Part shown: in pieces, positions 48,176 through 57,564 of the stretch
How positions within the stretch are numbered: the stretch's first letter is position 1
Layout of the letters: each line of letters opens with the position of its first letter
Assembly: GCA_900553225.1 (NCBI GenBank)
Contig: USCV01000001.1
Coordinates: 21,662 to 85,661 of the forward strand
Source of the DNA: an uncultured Clostridium sp.
GTDB lineage: Bacteria > Bacillota > Clostridia > TANB77 > CAG-508
DNA length: 64,000 nt
Reading direction: 5' to 3'
Program-made: the position numbers and the translations under genes
Notes under the pieces: model-generated
Seen by the model: only the letters and a program-made list of their open reading frames with translations
Databases searched by the model: none
What the model was told of the DNA's origin: nothing

Positions 48176-49150
48176 TTACATATTTGCAAGAGGGTTGCTT
48201 TCAACTGCTTTTCTAATTTGTGAATTATCAACATGTGTATATATTTCAGTTGTTGAAATACTTTCATGTCCTAATAATTCCTGAAGTGCTCTTATATCTA
48301 CATTTCCATATTTGTACATTAAAGTTGCAGCAGTATGGCGAAGTTTATGAACAGAATATTTGTTAATATCTAGGCCAGACTTTCTTAGCTCTTGTTTTAC
48401 AATATATTGAACTGTTCTGTTACTAATACGTTCTTTACGTTCACTTAAAAAAAGAGCATCGCGAGAATCAAATTTTACGCCATCTTTGGGTCTAACTTTA
48501 ATATAACCTTCCACTGCATTTAAACACGCTTTATTCAAGTAAATAGTACGTTCTTTATTACCTTTACCAATAACATTCATCTTTTCATCTTTAAAATTAA
48601 TATCTTTAATATTAATTCCTACTAATTCAGACAAACGCATACCACAATTTAAAAACAATGTAATAATTGCAAAATCACGTTCTTTATTTCTATCAGATTC
48701 ACTCATAGCTGTTTCCAATAATTTTTTGCTATCATCTAGTGTTAAGTATTTAGGCATACGCTTTTCAAGTTTTGGGGTTTCTAAGTTTTGAGCAGGATTT
48801 TTATCTAATAAATTAGTCTTATTAGATAAGTAATTAAAAAAAACTCTAATACTAGAGACCTTTCTTGCACGAGTTGCAGCCTTACTTTGATAATTATTAC
48901 TTAAATAAAAAAGAAAAGCATGGATATCATCTAGCGTAACTTTTTTTAATGTTTCAATACTCATATCATGAATATTAATATTTTTAATTTCTTTTTCATC
49001 TGTCATTCTAAAATGATACATAATAAATTTTAAAAATGTATTTAAATCATAATTATATTCTTTTACCGTATTAGGAGATTTATTTAATATAGTAGCTGTG
49101 TAATCTAAAAAGGAATTTAGAAAAACAGGGTTATTTTCAATATTAATCAT
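48176..49150 (-). CDS. Tyrosine recombinase, XerC/XerD type
   Basis: A 324-residue site-specific recombinase. The N-terminal SAM-like domain covers about residues 1-110; the catalytic domain has the first Arg in CGMRLSEL, the Lys in GKGNKERTI, HKLRHTAATL (His, Arg), LGHES (His) and the nucleophilic Tyr in EIYTHV. Length and motifs fit chromosome-dimer resolvases of the XerC/D group more than phage integrases. No attachment site is visible. Confidence 0.9.
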   Translation of the reverse strand: MINIENNPVFLNSFLDYTATILNKSPNTVKEYNYDLNTFLKFIMYHFRMTDEKEIKNINIHDMSIETLKKVTLDDIHAFLFYLSNNYQSKAATRARKVSSIRVFFNYLSNKTNLLDKNPAQNLETPKLEKRMPKYLTLDDSKKLLETAMSESDRNKERDFAIITLFLNCGMRLSELVGINIKDINFKDEKMNVIGKGNKERTIYLNKACLNAVEGYIKVRPKDGVKFDSRDALFLSERKERISNRTVQYIVKQELRKSGLDINKYSVHKLRHTAATLMYKYGNVDIRALQELLGHESISTTEIYTHVDNSQIRKAVESNPLANM

Positions 49151-49301
49151 TTTTTATCAGTCCTTTTTATTATGGTTTTTATTTATTTTATCATTAAATA
49201 GAGGAATGTCAATAATCACTCAAGATAAAACAACATTAGATTCTGTAGTATGTAATATTTTTGTAACAGAAATGATATAAAAAAATAATATATAGTCATA
49301 A

Positions 49302-50308
49302 AAAAATGGCGAAAATGTTTTAACAAAAGGAGATGCAAATGGTGGAACTATACCTGCTGCTTCTTCTGATTCAGAATGGACTGGTAGTGGAAATACAGCA
49401 TCAAAAGCTGCACAACTTGACTATCAATATGGCAATTTGCCAATTCCGGAACATTATGGTTATATTTTTAATAGTTGGGTAGCAGATTTAAAAAAATCCG
49501 ACAATATACCTATAGACTATCAGGAAGTTCAATATATACAAGGAAATGGAAAACAGTATATAAATACAGGATATTATCCAAAGGCAAATACAAAAGTTGA
49601 GCTCAAAGTTTCATTAGATGATATAGGAAAAAATGATAATATATCTTTAGCAATACTTGGAGCAAGAACTGAATATGATAATGCAGACAATTTTGGAATT
49701 TTAGGATTTCAACATGGAATAAGATTTGATAGGGGAAAAGGGTTGGATACTGACCAAAGTTTAAAAACGGGGATATCATCGGATATAAAAGAATATACGC
49801 TGGTATGTGATAAGGGTAAAAATTATATTAATGGCAAATTAGTATCTGTTATAGATAAGCAATATTCCTCAACAAATTATCCAATATATTTATTTGGAAT
49901 AAATCAATCAAATGAATACTTACAATGGTCATCAACTCCTTTATCAATATATTATATGAGAATATGGGAAGATGATACATTAATTAGAGATTATATATAC
50001 CTTGCTATAATACTAAAAATCACACAATAGGTATGTATGATAAAGTAAACCAAAAATTTTATACAAACGAAGGCACTAGTATGTTTGAAAAAGGAGAGGA
50101 TGTTGAAGTTTATGGAATTACATCAGACACAGTTGTACAAGCCAAATCAGTATACTGTAAAATTTGATGTAAATGGCGGAGACAAACTTGGATAATGGAC
50201 ATTTTTTGAACCTAATATATATAGTAATTTATACATTTTGGAATGGTACTTATAATATCTCTTGTATTACTTGCTGAAGTGGTCTTCTTTATATTTACAA
50301 AAAAATAA
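49302..50308 (+). pseudogene. Decayed surface protein with a LamG-like domain
   Basis: No start codon or ribosome site is found. From about 49302 the frame reads KGDANGGTIPAAS, then a domain beginning YQEVQYIQGNGKQYINTGYY (LamG/concanavalin-like module common in clostridial surface and phage proteins). Near 49998 two extra bases in a TATATA run change frame; the correct continuation is CYNTKNHTIGMYDKV. Near 50142 another single-base change occurs before QYTVKFDVNGGD, an InlB-B-like start, and stops follow. The lesions differ from the CGG pattern and look like true decay. A hydrophobic tail may remain at 50240-50308. Confidence 0.65.
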
Positions 50309-50352
50309 TTTTAATATATAATTTATACAAAATATAATGAGGAATGAGTTTT

Positions 50353-50661
50353 ATGAAGATTGGATTAATTTCAGATATACATGGAAATAAAAAAGCATTA
50401 GATGCAGTTTTGGAACAATTAGAAAAGAAAAATATAGATAAAATAATATGTATAGGAGATTTAGTGGATGGGGCTCCTATGTCAGAAGAACACGACGAAA
50501 AAATAAAAATAGGTGATGAACAATTATATGAATCAGCTAATTGCAAAAAAGATAAACTTATAATACATGGTGCAGGACATACTGAATCAAGGTATAAGGA
50601 ACCAGATATATATTATAATAAGATATTTGATTTTATAAAAATTGTTATGAAAGAGGTGTAA
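50353..50661 (+). pseudogene. Chimera of a YfcE-type phosphoesterase start and a hydrolase tail
   Basis: Residues 1 to about 42 (MKIGLISDIHGNKKALDAVL, ICIGDLVDG) are the N-terminal metal-binding part of a calcineurin-like phosphodiesterase. The rest (EQLYESANCKKDKLIIHGAGHTESR) looks like the C-terminal end of an alpha/beta hydrolase, with the GAGH catalytic histidine region. Both parts are in one frame but most of each gene is missing. A deletion that joined two genes, or an assembly join, explains it best. Confidence 0.6.
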
Positions 50662-50666
50662 TTATA

Positions 50667-51236
50667 ATGAATAAAACAAAAAGAAGAATTTTTAATACAG
50701 CAATCAAAATGTTTTCAGAAAAGGGATATGATAATACAAGTGTTGAAGAGATAACAGCAATAGCAGGAGTGGCAAAAGGCTCACTATACTATCATTTTTC
50801 TAAAAAAGAAGATATATTTGATATGTTATTAAAAGAAGGATTTGAATTATTAAAAAACAATATAGAAATAAAAACCAAAAACTGTACTACTGCGTTAGAA
50901 AAAATAAAAGCAGTCATACTAATACAAATAAAAGTAATTGTAAAATACGAATATTTCCTTAATGTTGTTTTTTCACAATTATGGGGTGAAGAAGAAAAAA
51001 ATAAAAAGTGTAAAAAGGCAGTTTTTCAATATATCAAAATCATTGAAAAAATAGTAAATGAAGGAATTGCAAATGGGGAATTTTATGATGGTGATGTAGA
51101 AGCAATAGCATCCGGGATTTTTGGAGTTACATGTTCAAGTCTTATTTATAGAATAAAAAAGAATAGAAAAGTAGATGTAATACAGGTATATAATGGCTTT
51201 ATTGATAGTGTTACAAGAACATTAAGTAAAAAATGA
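50667..51236 (+). CDS. TetR-family regulator
   Basis: A 189-residue repressor. The N-terminal helix-turn-helix has FSEKGYDNTSVEEI and AGVAKGSLYYHFSKKEDI; the C-terminal ligand domain is variable. AGAGGTG lies before ATG 50667. It precedes the acyl-CoA synthetase and fatty-acid genes and may control them, with an acyl ligand as a possible effector. Confidence 0.9.
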   Translation: MNKTKRRIFNTAIKMFSEKGYDNTSVEEITAIAGVAKGSLYYHFSKKEDIFDMLLKEGFELLKNNIEIKTKNCTTALEKIKAVILIQIKVIVKYEYFLNVVFSQLWGEEEKNKKCKKAVFQYIKIIEKIVNEGIANGEFYDGDVEAIASGIFGVTCSSLIYRIKKNRKVDVIQVYNGFIDSVTRTLSKK

Positions 51237-51266
51237 AAAATATTATTTTAGTGATGTAAAAAGTGC

Positions 51267-51304
51267 AATAGTTAATTACAAATAAGTAGTTAGCTATTTT
51301 TTTG
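51267..51304 (+). terminator. Terminator after the TetR gene
   Basis: AATAGTTAATTAC against GTAGTTAGCTATT (two G-U pairs) followed by T-run. Confidence 0.75.
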
Positions 51305-51378
51305 TATTTAGACTAAGTGTTCAGTTAATAAGTGATTTAAAAAAATATATATTTCTCAAAGCACTGAAAACAGATTGT

Positions 51379-51392
51379 ACTGACTTACCAGT
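51379..51392. promoter_or_regulatory. Possible TetR operator
   Basis: ACTG-N6-CAGT inverted repeat in the leader of the fatty-acid operon, about 65 bases before the acyl-CoA synthetase start, the expected place for the neighbouring regulator to bind. Confidence 0.35.
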
Positions 51393-51457
51393 CTAAAGAC
51401 ATTAATTTATTATTGTGATATAAATATGATACAAAATTAAAAGTAATAGGAGAAAAT

Positions 51458-53176
51458 ATGAGTAAGAGAATATATGATTATTTAAAAATTAATGATTTAA
51501 AAGATATGTTAAATAAAACAGGAAGATTATATGCAGATAAACCAGCATACAGAATTAAAGTAGAAGAAGGAAAATATCAAATTTATACCCATAAAAAAGT
51601 ACGAGACATGATAAATAATTTAGGAACAGCATTAATAAATTTAGGACTAAAGGGAAAAAGAATTGCAGTTATTGGAGAAAATAGATATGAATGGGAAATA
51701 GCATATTTATCAATTGTATGTGGAACAGGAATTGTTGTTCCGTTAGATAAATCACTACCAGCAAATGAGCTAGAACTATTGATAGAAAGATCTGATGTAG
51801 AAGCGATATTTTATACAAAAAAATATTCAGATATAATTCAAAATATTAAGTTTAGTGAGAAAAACAAATTAAAACATTTAATTTCTATGGATAATGATGA
51901 GAATTGTGAAGGTATATACTCACAAAAAGAATTAATACGAGAAGGTAAAAAACTAATAGAAGAAGGAAATAATGAGTTTTTAAATGCAAAAATCAATCCA
52001 AAAGAAATGAAAATTATGCTATTTACATCAGGAACTACATCTAAGTCTAAAGTAGTAGCGCTTTCACACGAAAATATTTGCACAAATTTAATGGATATTG
52101 GAAGTGTGTTAGATGTAACGCAAGATGATGTCTTTCTTTCTATTTTACCAATACACCATGTGTTTGAATGTACAGTAGGATTTTTATTTTCACTATATAA
52201 AGGAGCAGAAACTGTATTTTGTGATGGTTTAAGACATATAGTAGAAAACCTAAATGAATATCATGTAACAGTCATGGCATGTGTACCAGGTATATATGAA
52301 AGAATATTTATGATGATTAGAAAAAAATTAGAAAAACAAGGAAAACTTGAGGAAATATTAGAAAATGAAGAAAAATATAAAAATTTCTCTATGCAAAAAA
52401 AGAAAGAAGTATTTAAAGAAATACATGATATGCTAGGTGGAAAAATAAAACTATTGATAAGTGGAGCTGCAGCTTTAGATAAGACAATAGAAGAAAAATA
52501 TAGATTATTAGGACTAAACTTAGTACAAGGATATGGATTGACTGAAACTTCGCCTGTTGTGGCAGTTGGGACAAATAAAAATTATAAGTTAGGATCAATT
52601 GGAAAAACAGTTCCAAGTGTAGAAGCAAAACTTGTAGATGTAAATGATGATGGAATTGGAGAATTAGTAGTTAGAGGTTCAAGTGTAATGCTAGGATATT
52701 ATGAAAATGAAAAAGTAAATAAAAAATCATTACAAGATGGATGGTTCTATACAGGAGATTTAGCTAAAATAGATGAAGAAGGATATATATTTATATGTGG
52801 TAGAAAGAAAAGTGTAATAGTATTAAAAAATGGCAAAAACATATTCCCAGAAGAAATGGAAAATTTAGTTAATAAAATAGAAGGAATAAAAGAGTCGTTT
52901 ATCTTTGGAAAAATACAATCAAATGATGAAAACAATATAAAAATAAATGTAAAGATAGTATTTGATAGAGATGTTATAAAAGATGTTTATAAAGTTGAAA
53001 AAGATGAAGAAATATATAAAGTCTTGTCAAAGAAAATTAAAGAAGTCAACCAAACTATGCCATCATATAAAGCAATAAGAGGAATGATACTAACAGAAGA
53101 ACCGTTAATTAGAACAACAACAAATAAAATAAAAAGGCAGGAAAATTTAGATGCAATTAGAAAACTTAAGGACTAA
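51458..53176 (+). CDS. AMP-forming acyl-CoA/acyl-ACP synthetase
   Basis: A 572-residue ANL-superfamily ligase. It has the AMP-binding loop LFTSGTTSKSKVVALSH, the core YGLTETSPV, GWFYTGDLAKID and a C-terminal lid with GRKKSVIVLKNGKNIFPEE. Long-chain acyl activation is most likely from the domain order and fatty-acid context. It heads the operon and could activate exogenous fatty acids. It overlaps the biotin ligase gene by 26 bases. Confidence 0.88.
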   Translation: MSKRIYDYLKINDLKDMLNKTGRLYADKPAYRIKVEEGKYQIYTHKKVRDMINNLGTALINLGLKGKRIAVIGENRYEWEIAYLSIVCGTGIVVPLDKSLPANELELLIERSDVEAIFYTKKYSDIIQNIKFSEKNKLKHLISMDNDENCEGIYSQKELIREGKKLIEEGNNEFLNAKINPKEMKIMLFTSGTTSKSKVVALSHENICTNLMDIGSVLDVTQDDVFLSILPIHHVFECTVGFLFSLYKGAETVFCDGLRHIVENLNEYHVTVMACVPGIYERIFMMIRKKLEKQGKLEEILENEEKYKNFSMQKKKEVFKEIHDMLGGKIKLLISGAAALDKTIEEKYRLLGLNLVQGYGLTETSPVVAVGTNKNYKLGSIGKTVPSVEAKLVDVNDDGIGELVVRGSSVMLGYYENEKVNKKSLQDGWFYTGDLAKIDEEGYIFICGRKKSVIVLKNGKNIFPEEMENLVNKIEGIKESFIFGKIQSNDENNIKINVKIVFDRDVIKDVYKVEKDEEIYKVLSKKIKEVNQTMPSYKAIRGMILTEEPLIRTTTNKIKRQENLDAIRKLKD

Positions 53177-53735
53177 ATTTTTAGGAAGAAATAGTATTTT
53201 TTATAATAAAATAGATTCAACACAAAATGAAATTTGGAGATTAATAGAAAACAAAAATACTCCAGATGGTACTTTAGTATTTGCAGATATTCAGGATAAA
53301 GGAATAGGAACACATGGAAGAGTCTGGCATACAGATGAAGCAAATAATATAGCATTTTCATTTTTTATAAAAACAAATTGTAATATTCAAAGATTAGATG
53401 GACTTACAATAATAATCGCAAATATAATTGTTGATATTTTTAAGAATAAATATGGAATTAATTTAAATATTAAAGAGCCAAATGATATTACATTTAATAA
53501 TAAAAAAATAGGTGGAATTTTAACTCAAACTAAGCTTGTTAATGAAAAAGTTAAATACTTAGTAGTTGGAATTGGAATTAATACTAAAAAGGAAAAATTT
53601 ACGGACGATATAAAAAATATAGCAACATCCATAAAAAAAGAATTTGGAATAGATGTAGATACAAAAAAGTTTATAATAGAGTTTTGTAATCAGTTTGAAA
53701 AAGAAATAGAAATGAGAGGAGTTATAAAAAAATGA
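53151..53735 (+). CDS. birA: Biotin-[acetyl-CoA-carboxylase] ligase, short form
   Basis: A 194-residue enzyme that attaches biotin to AccB. The biotin-binding loop is DKGIGTHGRVWHT (GxxGRxW pattern); KEPNDITFNNKKIGGIL and VVGIGINTKKE are family motifs. There is no N-terminal helix-turn-helix and no C-terminal SH3-like domain of full BirA, so it is a catalytic-only ligase. Placement beside accB, accC, accD and accA fits. Confidence 0.9.
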   Translation: MQLENLRTKFLGRNSIFYNKIDSTQNEIWRLIENKNTPDGTLVFADIQDKGIGTHGRVWHTDEANNIAFSFFIKTNCNIQRLDGLTIIIANIIVDIFKNKYGINLNIKEPNDITFNNKKIGGILTQTKLVNEKVKYLVVGIGINTKKEKFTDDIKNIATSIKKEFGIDVDTKKFIIEFCNQFEKEIEMRGVIKK

Positions 53736-54668
53736 ATATTGGATTTTTATTTCCTGGTCAAGGATCTCAAAGTATTGGAATGGGAAAAGACATATATGAA
53801 GAATATGAAGAAGCAAGAAAAATATATAATCAAGTTAAAAATATAACAGGAATAGACATTGCAAAAATATCATTTGAAGGACCAGAAGATATATTAAATG
53901 AAACAAAATATACACAACTTGCGATACTTACAGAGAGTTTAGCAATATTAGAAATTTTAAAAAATAATAATATAACAGCTAATATGTCAGCGGGATTGAG
54001 TTTAGGTGAATATACAGCACTAATCAATAGTAAAGTACTTATGTTTAAAGAAGGAATAAGAATTGTCCAAAAGCGAGGAGAATATATGCAAAATTTGCTT
54101 CCTAGTGGAGAATGGCAAATGGCGGCAATTATGGGCTTAAATGATAATGAAGTAGAAGATGTTTGCAAAAAAGTAAAATCTGGGTTTGTAGTTCCTGCAA
54201 ATTATAATTCAGTAGGTCAAGTTGTAATTTCTGGAGAAAAAGAAGCAATTAGCGAAGCAGAAAAAATTGCAAAAGAAATGGGTGCAAAAAAGGTAAGAAT
54301 CTTAAAAACAGCAGGGCCATTTCATACCGAAAAACTGATAGAAAGTTCAAAAGCTTTAAGAAAAGAACTTAAGAATGTTACTATTCATAAGTTTGAAACG
54401 AAAGTAATTAAAAATATAGATGGTGAAATGTACAAAGACACAGATGATGTAAAAGATATTTTGGCTTGCCACATTATAAATCCAGTTAAATTTACAAAAG
54501 CAATTCAAAATATGCTAAATAATGGAATAGATACATTTATAGAAATAGGACCTCGGAAAAACATTGTCAGGATTTGTAAAAAGAGTACCGACAAATAAAG
54601 AGATAAAAATATTAAATATTAATAATGTTTGTAGTTTGCAAACAGTATTAAAGGAATATGGAGGATAA
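53732..54668 (+). CDS. fabD: Malonyl-CoA:ACP transacylase, read through a +1 shift at CGG
   Basis: FabD loads malonate onto ACP. LFPGQGSQSIGMG, GLSLGEYTAL with the catalytic Ser, and GPFHTEKL with the His are present. Near the end the frame reads FIEIGP and meets an in-phase CGG at 54554. Skipping the C gives EIGPGKTLSGFVKRVP and a tail to 54668, in which the GPGK turn is the family norm. Joined length is 311 residues. It overlaps birA by four bases and ends in the ribosome site of fabG. Confidence 0.94.
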
Positions 54669-54672
54669 AAAA

Positions 54673-55407
54673 ATGAATAAACTAGCATTAATTACAGGTG
54701 GAACAAGAGGAATTGGAAAGCAAATAGCCTTAACATTTGCAAAAGAGGGATATGATATTGCAATCAATTATAGAACAGAAAATGATGACTTAAAAAATAC
54801 TAAAAGAGAAATAGAAGCAAATAATGTAAAGTGTTTTGCGGTTCAAGGGGATGTAACTAAATTTGAGGATTGCGAAAAATTTGTAAAACAAATTGTAGAA
54901 GAATTTGGAAACATAGATGTATTAGTAAATAATGCAGGAATTACAAGAGACACATTGTTAATGAGAATGAAAGAAGAAGATTTTAAACAGGTTATAGATA
55001 CAAATTTAGTAGGCACATTTAATGTGACTAAAAATGTAATTAGTTATATGATGAAAGCAAGAAATGGAAGAATAATAAATATATCATCAGTTGTAGGAAT
55101 ATCAGGAAACGCAGGTCAAACAAATTATGCAGCATCAAAAGCGGGAATTATAGGATTTACAAAAAGTTTAGCAAAAGAAGTAGCTTCAAGAAATATTACT
55201 GTTAATGCAGTAGCACCAGGATTTATTGAGACACAAATGACAGCTGTATTAAAAGAAGATATTAAAGAAGAAATTGCAAAAAAAATTCCTCTAAAAAGGA
55301 TGGGGACTCCACAAGATGTTGCAAATGTTGTTAAATTTTTAGCATCTAGTGATAGCTCATATATTACAGGTCAAGTAATTCATATTGATGGTGGAATGTT
55401 AATGTAA
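54673..55407 (+). CDS. fabG: 3-oxoacyl-ACP reductase
   Basis: A 244-residue NADPH-dependent short-chain reductase of the elongation cycle. GGTRGIGKQIA binds the cofactor, NNAGITRDTLLMRM is the FabG-specific segment, and the Ser...YAASK gives the catalytic Tyr and Lys. ATG 54673 follows TATGGAGG; an ATG at 54658 lies inside fabD. Confidence 0.95.
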   Translation: MNKLALITGGTRGIGKQIALTFAKEGYDIAINYRTENDDLKNTKREIEANNVKCFAVQGDVTKFEDCEKFVKQIVEEFGNIDVLVNNAGITRDTLLMRMKEEDFKQVIDTNLVGTFNVTKNVISYMMKARNGRIINISSVVGISGNAGQTNYAASKAGIIGFTKSLAKEVASRNITVNAVAPGFIETQMTAVLKEDIKEEIAKKIPLKRMGTPQDVANVVKFLASSDSSYITGQVIHIDGGMLM

Positions 55408-55420
55408 GGAGAGATGAAAA

Positions 55421-56662
55421 ATGGAAAGAAGAGTAGTTATAACAGGACTAGGAGCAATTACTCCAATAGGAAATAATGTAAATGAAACATGGAAAGGAAT
55501 AGAAAATAAAGAATGTGGAATCGATAATATTTCATTATTTGATAGTAGTAACTTTAAAACAAGTTTATGTGCAGAAGTAAAAGATTATAATCCTTTAGAT
55601 TACTTCGAACCAAAACAAGCCAAAAGATTAGATAGATCTTCACAGTTTGCACTAATAGCAGCAAAAGAAGCAGTAAAAAATAGTGGAATAACTTTAGAAA
55701 ATACAGATTTTAAAAAGGTAGGCATTTTTGTAAGTACAGGAATTGGTGGATTGATAACAATTCAAAATCAATGTGAAGTTAATTACGAAAAAGGAAATAA
55801 TAGGGTATCGCCTATGTTTATACCAATGGCAATAGCTAATATGCCAGCAGGAAATATTTCAATAGAGTTTGGATTTAAAGGTGAATCCATGGCAATTGTT
55901 ACAGCTTGTAGTTCTTCAACACATGCAATAGGAGAAGGGTATAAAACAATAAAACATGGATATGAAGATGTTGTTGTTGCAGGAGGCACGGAGGCTTCTA
56001 TATGTCCTGTTGGAATAGCAGGTTTTGAAAATATGAAGGCACTATGTACATCTACAGATAAAAATAGAGCAAGTATTCCATTTGACAAAGAGAGAAGTGG
56101 ATTTGTTATGGGAGAAGGAAGTGGAATACTAGTATTAGAAGAATTAGAGCATGCAAAAAAAAGAAACGCTAAAATATATGCGGAAGTTATTGGATTTGGC
56201 TCAACTTCAGATGCTTATCATATAACATCTCCATGTCCTGATGGAGAAGGTGGAGCAAATGCAATGGTAAGAGCGATAAAAGATGCAAAGATAAAACCAG
56301 AAGATATAGATTATATAAATGCACATGGAACATCAACACATTTAAATGATTTAACAGAAACAATGGCTATAAAAACAGCATTAGGTGAGGCAAGTAAAAA
56401 AGTAATGATAAGTTCTACAAAAGGAAATATAGGGCACCTTTTAGGAGCTGCAGGAGCAGTAGAAGCAATTTTTTGCGTGAAAGCAATGGAAAATGGGCTA
56501 GTACCACCAACAATAAATTATAAAGAAAAAGATGAAGAATGTGATTTAAACATTGTTCCAAATGAACCAAGAAAAACTAAATTAAATATTGTTATGTCAA
56601 ATTCACTTGGATTTGGAGGACACAATTCTAGTATTATCCTAAAAAAATGGGAGGAAAAATAG
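55421..56662 (+). CDS. fabF: 3-oxoacyl-ACP synthase II
   Basis: A 413-residue condensing enzyme. The nucleophile is in VTACSSSTHAIG, the two histidines in HGTSTHLNDLTE and GNIGHLLGAAG, and the end GFGGHNSS is typical. It elongates acyl-ACP with malonyl-ACP. It directly abuts accB. No fabH (KAS III) is found in the operon. Confidence 0.96.
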   Translation: MERRVVITGLGAITPIGNNVNETWKGIENKECGIDNISLFDSSNFKTSLCAEVKDYNPLDYFEPKQAKRLDRSSQFALIAAKEAVKNSGITLENTDFKKVGIFVSTGIGGLITIQNQCEVNYEKGNNRVSPMFIPMAIANMPAGNISIEFGFKGESMAIVTACSSSTHAIGEGYKTIKHGYEDVVVAGGTEASICPVGIAGFENMKALCTSTDKNRASIPFDKERSGFVMGEGSGILVLEELEHAKKRNAKIYAEVIGFGSTSDAYHITSPCPDGEGGANAMVRAIKDAKIKPEDIDYINAHGTSTHLNDLTETMAIKTALGEASKKVMISSTKGNIGHLLGAAGAVEAIFCVKAMENGLVPPTINYKEKDEECDLNIVPNEPRKTKLNIVMSNSLGFGGHNSSIILKKWEEK

Positions 56663-57109
56663 ATGGAATATGAAAAAATAAAACAATTAATAGAAGAGAT
56701 GGGAAATTCTAAATTAACAGCAGTTGATATTGAATTTCCAGATGGTACTAAAATTAGTATGAAAAAAGATAAAATGCAAGAAAAAATAATTCAAAGTACT
56801 TCAATAGTAGAAAATGATACTATTGAAAATCAAATAAAAGAAGATAAAAATGAGAAAAAAGGAAATATAATAAAATCACCAATGGTTGGAACTTTCTATT
56901 TAAAACCTTCTCCTACAGCAGAACCTTATATTGAAATTGGAAAAGAAGTAAAAAAAGGTGATGTACTTTGCATTATTGAAGCTATGAAATTAATGAATGA
57001 GATTGAGTCAGAATACACAGGCAAGGTTACAGAAATTTTAGTAAAAGACGGTGAAACAGTAGAATATGGAACACCATTATTTAGAATAGAAGGTGAAAAT
57101 TTATGCTAA
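56663..57109 (+). CDS. accB: Biotin carboxyl carrier protein of acetyl-CoA carboxylase
   Basis: A 148-residue carrier. The biotinyl domain at the C-terminus has IEAMKLMNEIES with the biotinylated Lys; the middle is a charged linker. It starts at the base after fabF and overlaps fabZ by seven bases. Confidence 0.95.
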   Translation: MEYEKIKQLIEEMGNSKLTAVDIEFPDGTKISMKKDKMQEKIIQSTSIVENDTIENQIKEDKNEKKGNIIKSPMVGTFYLKPSPTAEPYIEIGKEVKKGDVLCIIEAMKLMNEIESEYTGKVTEILVKDGETVEYGTPLFRIEGENLC

Positions 57110-57525
57110 ATAAAGAAGAAATCAAAAATATTATTCCACAAAGAGATCCATTTTTAATGATTGATGAAGTAGAAGAATATGTACCAGGAGAATCAGCAAT
57201 AGCATATAAAAATGTAAATGAGCAAGAATGGTATTTTAAAGGTCATTTTCCAGGTAATCCAATTATGCCAGGAGTGTTAATTGCAGAAAGCTTAGCACAA
57301 ACAGGAGCAGTTGCAATTCTTTCAATGGATGAGAATAAAGGAAAAAATGCTTTATTCGGAGGAATTGATAAAATGAAATTTAAAAGAAAAGTTGTACCAG
57401 GAGATAGATTAAAATTAGAAGTGAAAATTATAAAAAGAAAAGGACCAATTGGAGTAGGAGAAGCAATAGCAACAGTTGATGAAAAGATCGTAGCTAAAGG
57501 TGAATTGACATTTGCTTTAGTTTAA
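57103..57525 (+). CDS. fabZ: 3-hydroxyacyl-ACP dehydratase
   Basis: A 140-residue hot-dog-fold dehydratase. IPQRDPFLMIDEV, GHFPGNPIMPGVLIAESLAQ with the catalytic His and Glu, and KFKRKVVPGD are family motifs. Confidence 0.96.
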   Translation: MLNKEEIKNIIPQRDPFLMIDEVEEYVPGESAIAYKNVNEQEWYFKGHFPGNPIMPGVLIAESLAQTGAVAILSMDENKGKNALFGGIDKMKFKRKVVPGDRLKLEVKIIKRKGPIGVGEAIATVDEKIVAKGELTFALV

Positions 57526-57564
57526 ATTCTACCTAAAATTAAAAGTTGAAAGAGGTGAAAATAA

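Noticed and set aside
48176..49150. Integrase of a mobile island
   Set aside because: Motifs and size fit XerC/D; no attachment repeat, excisionase or tRNA is nearby.
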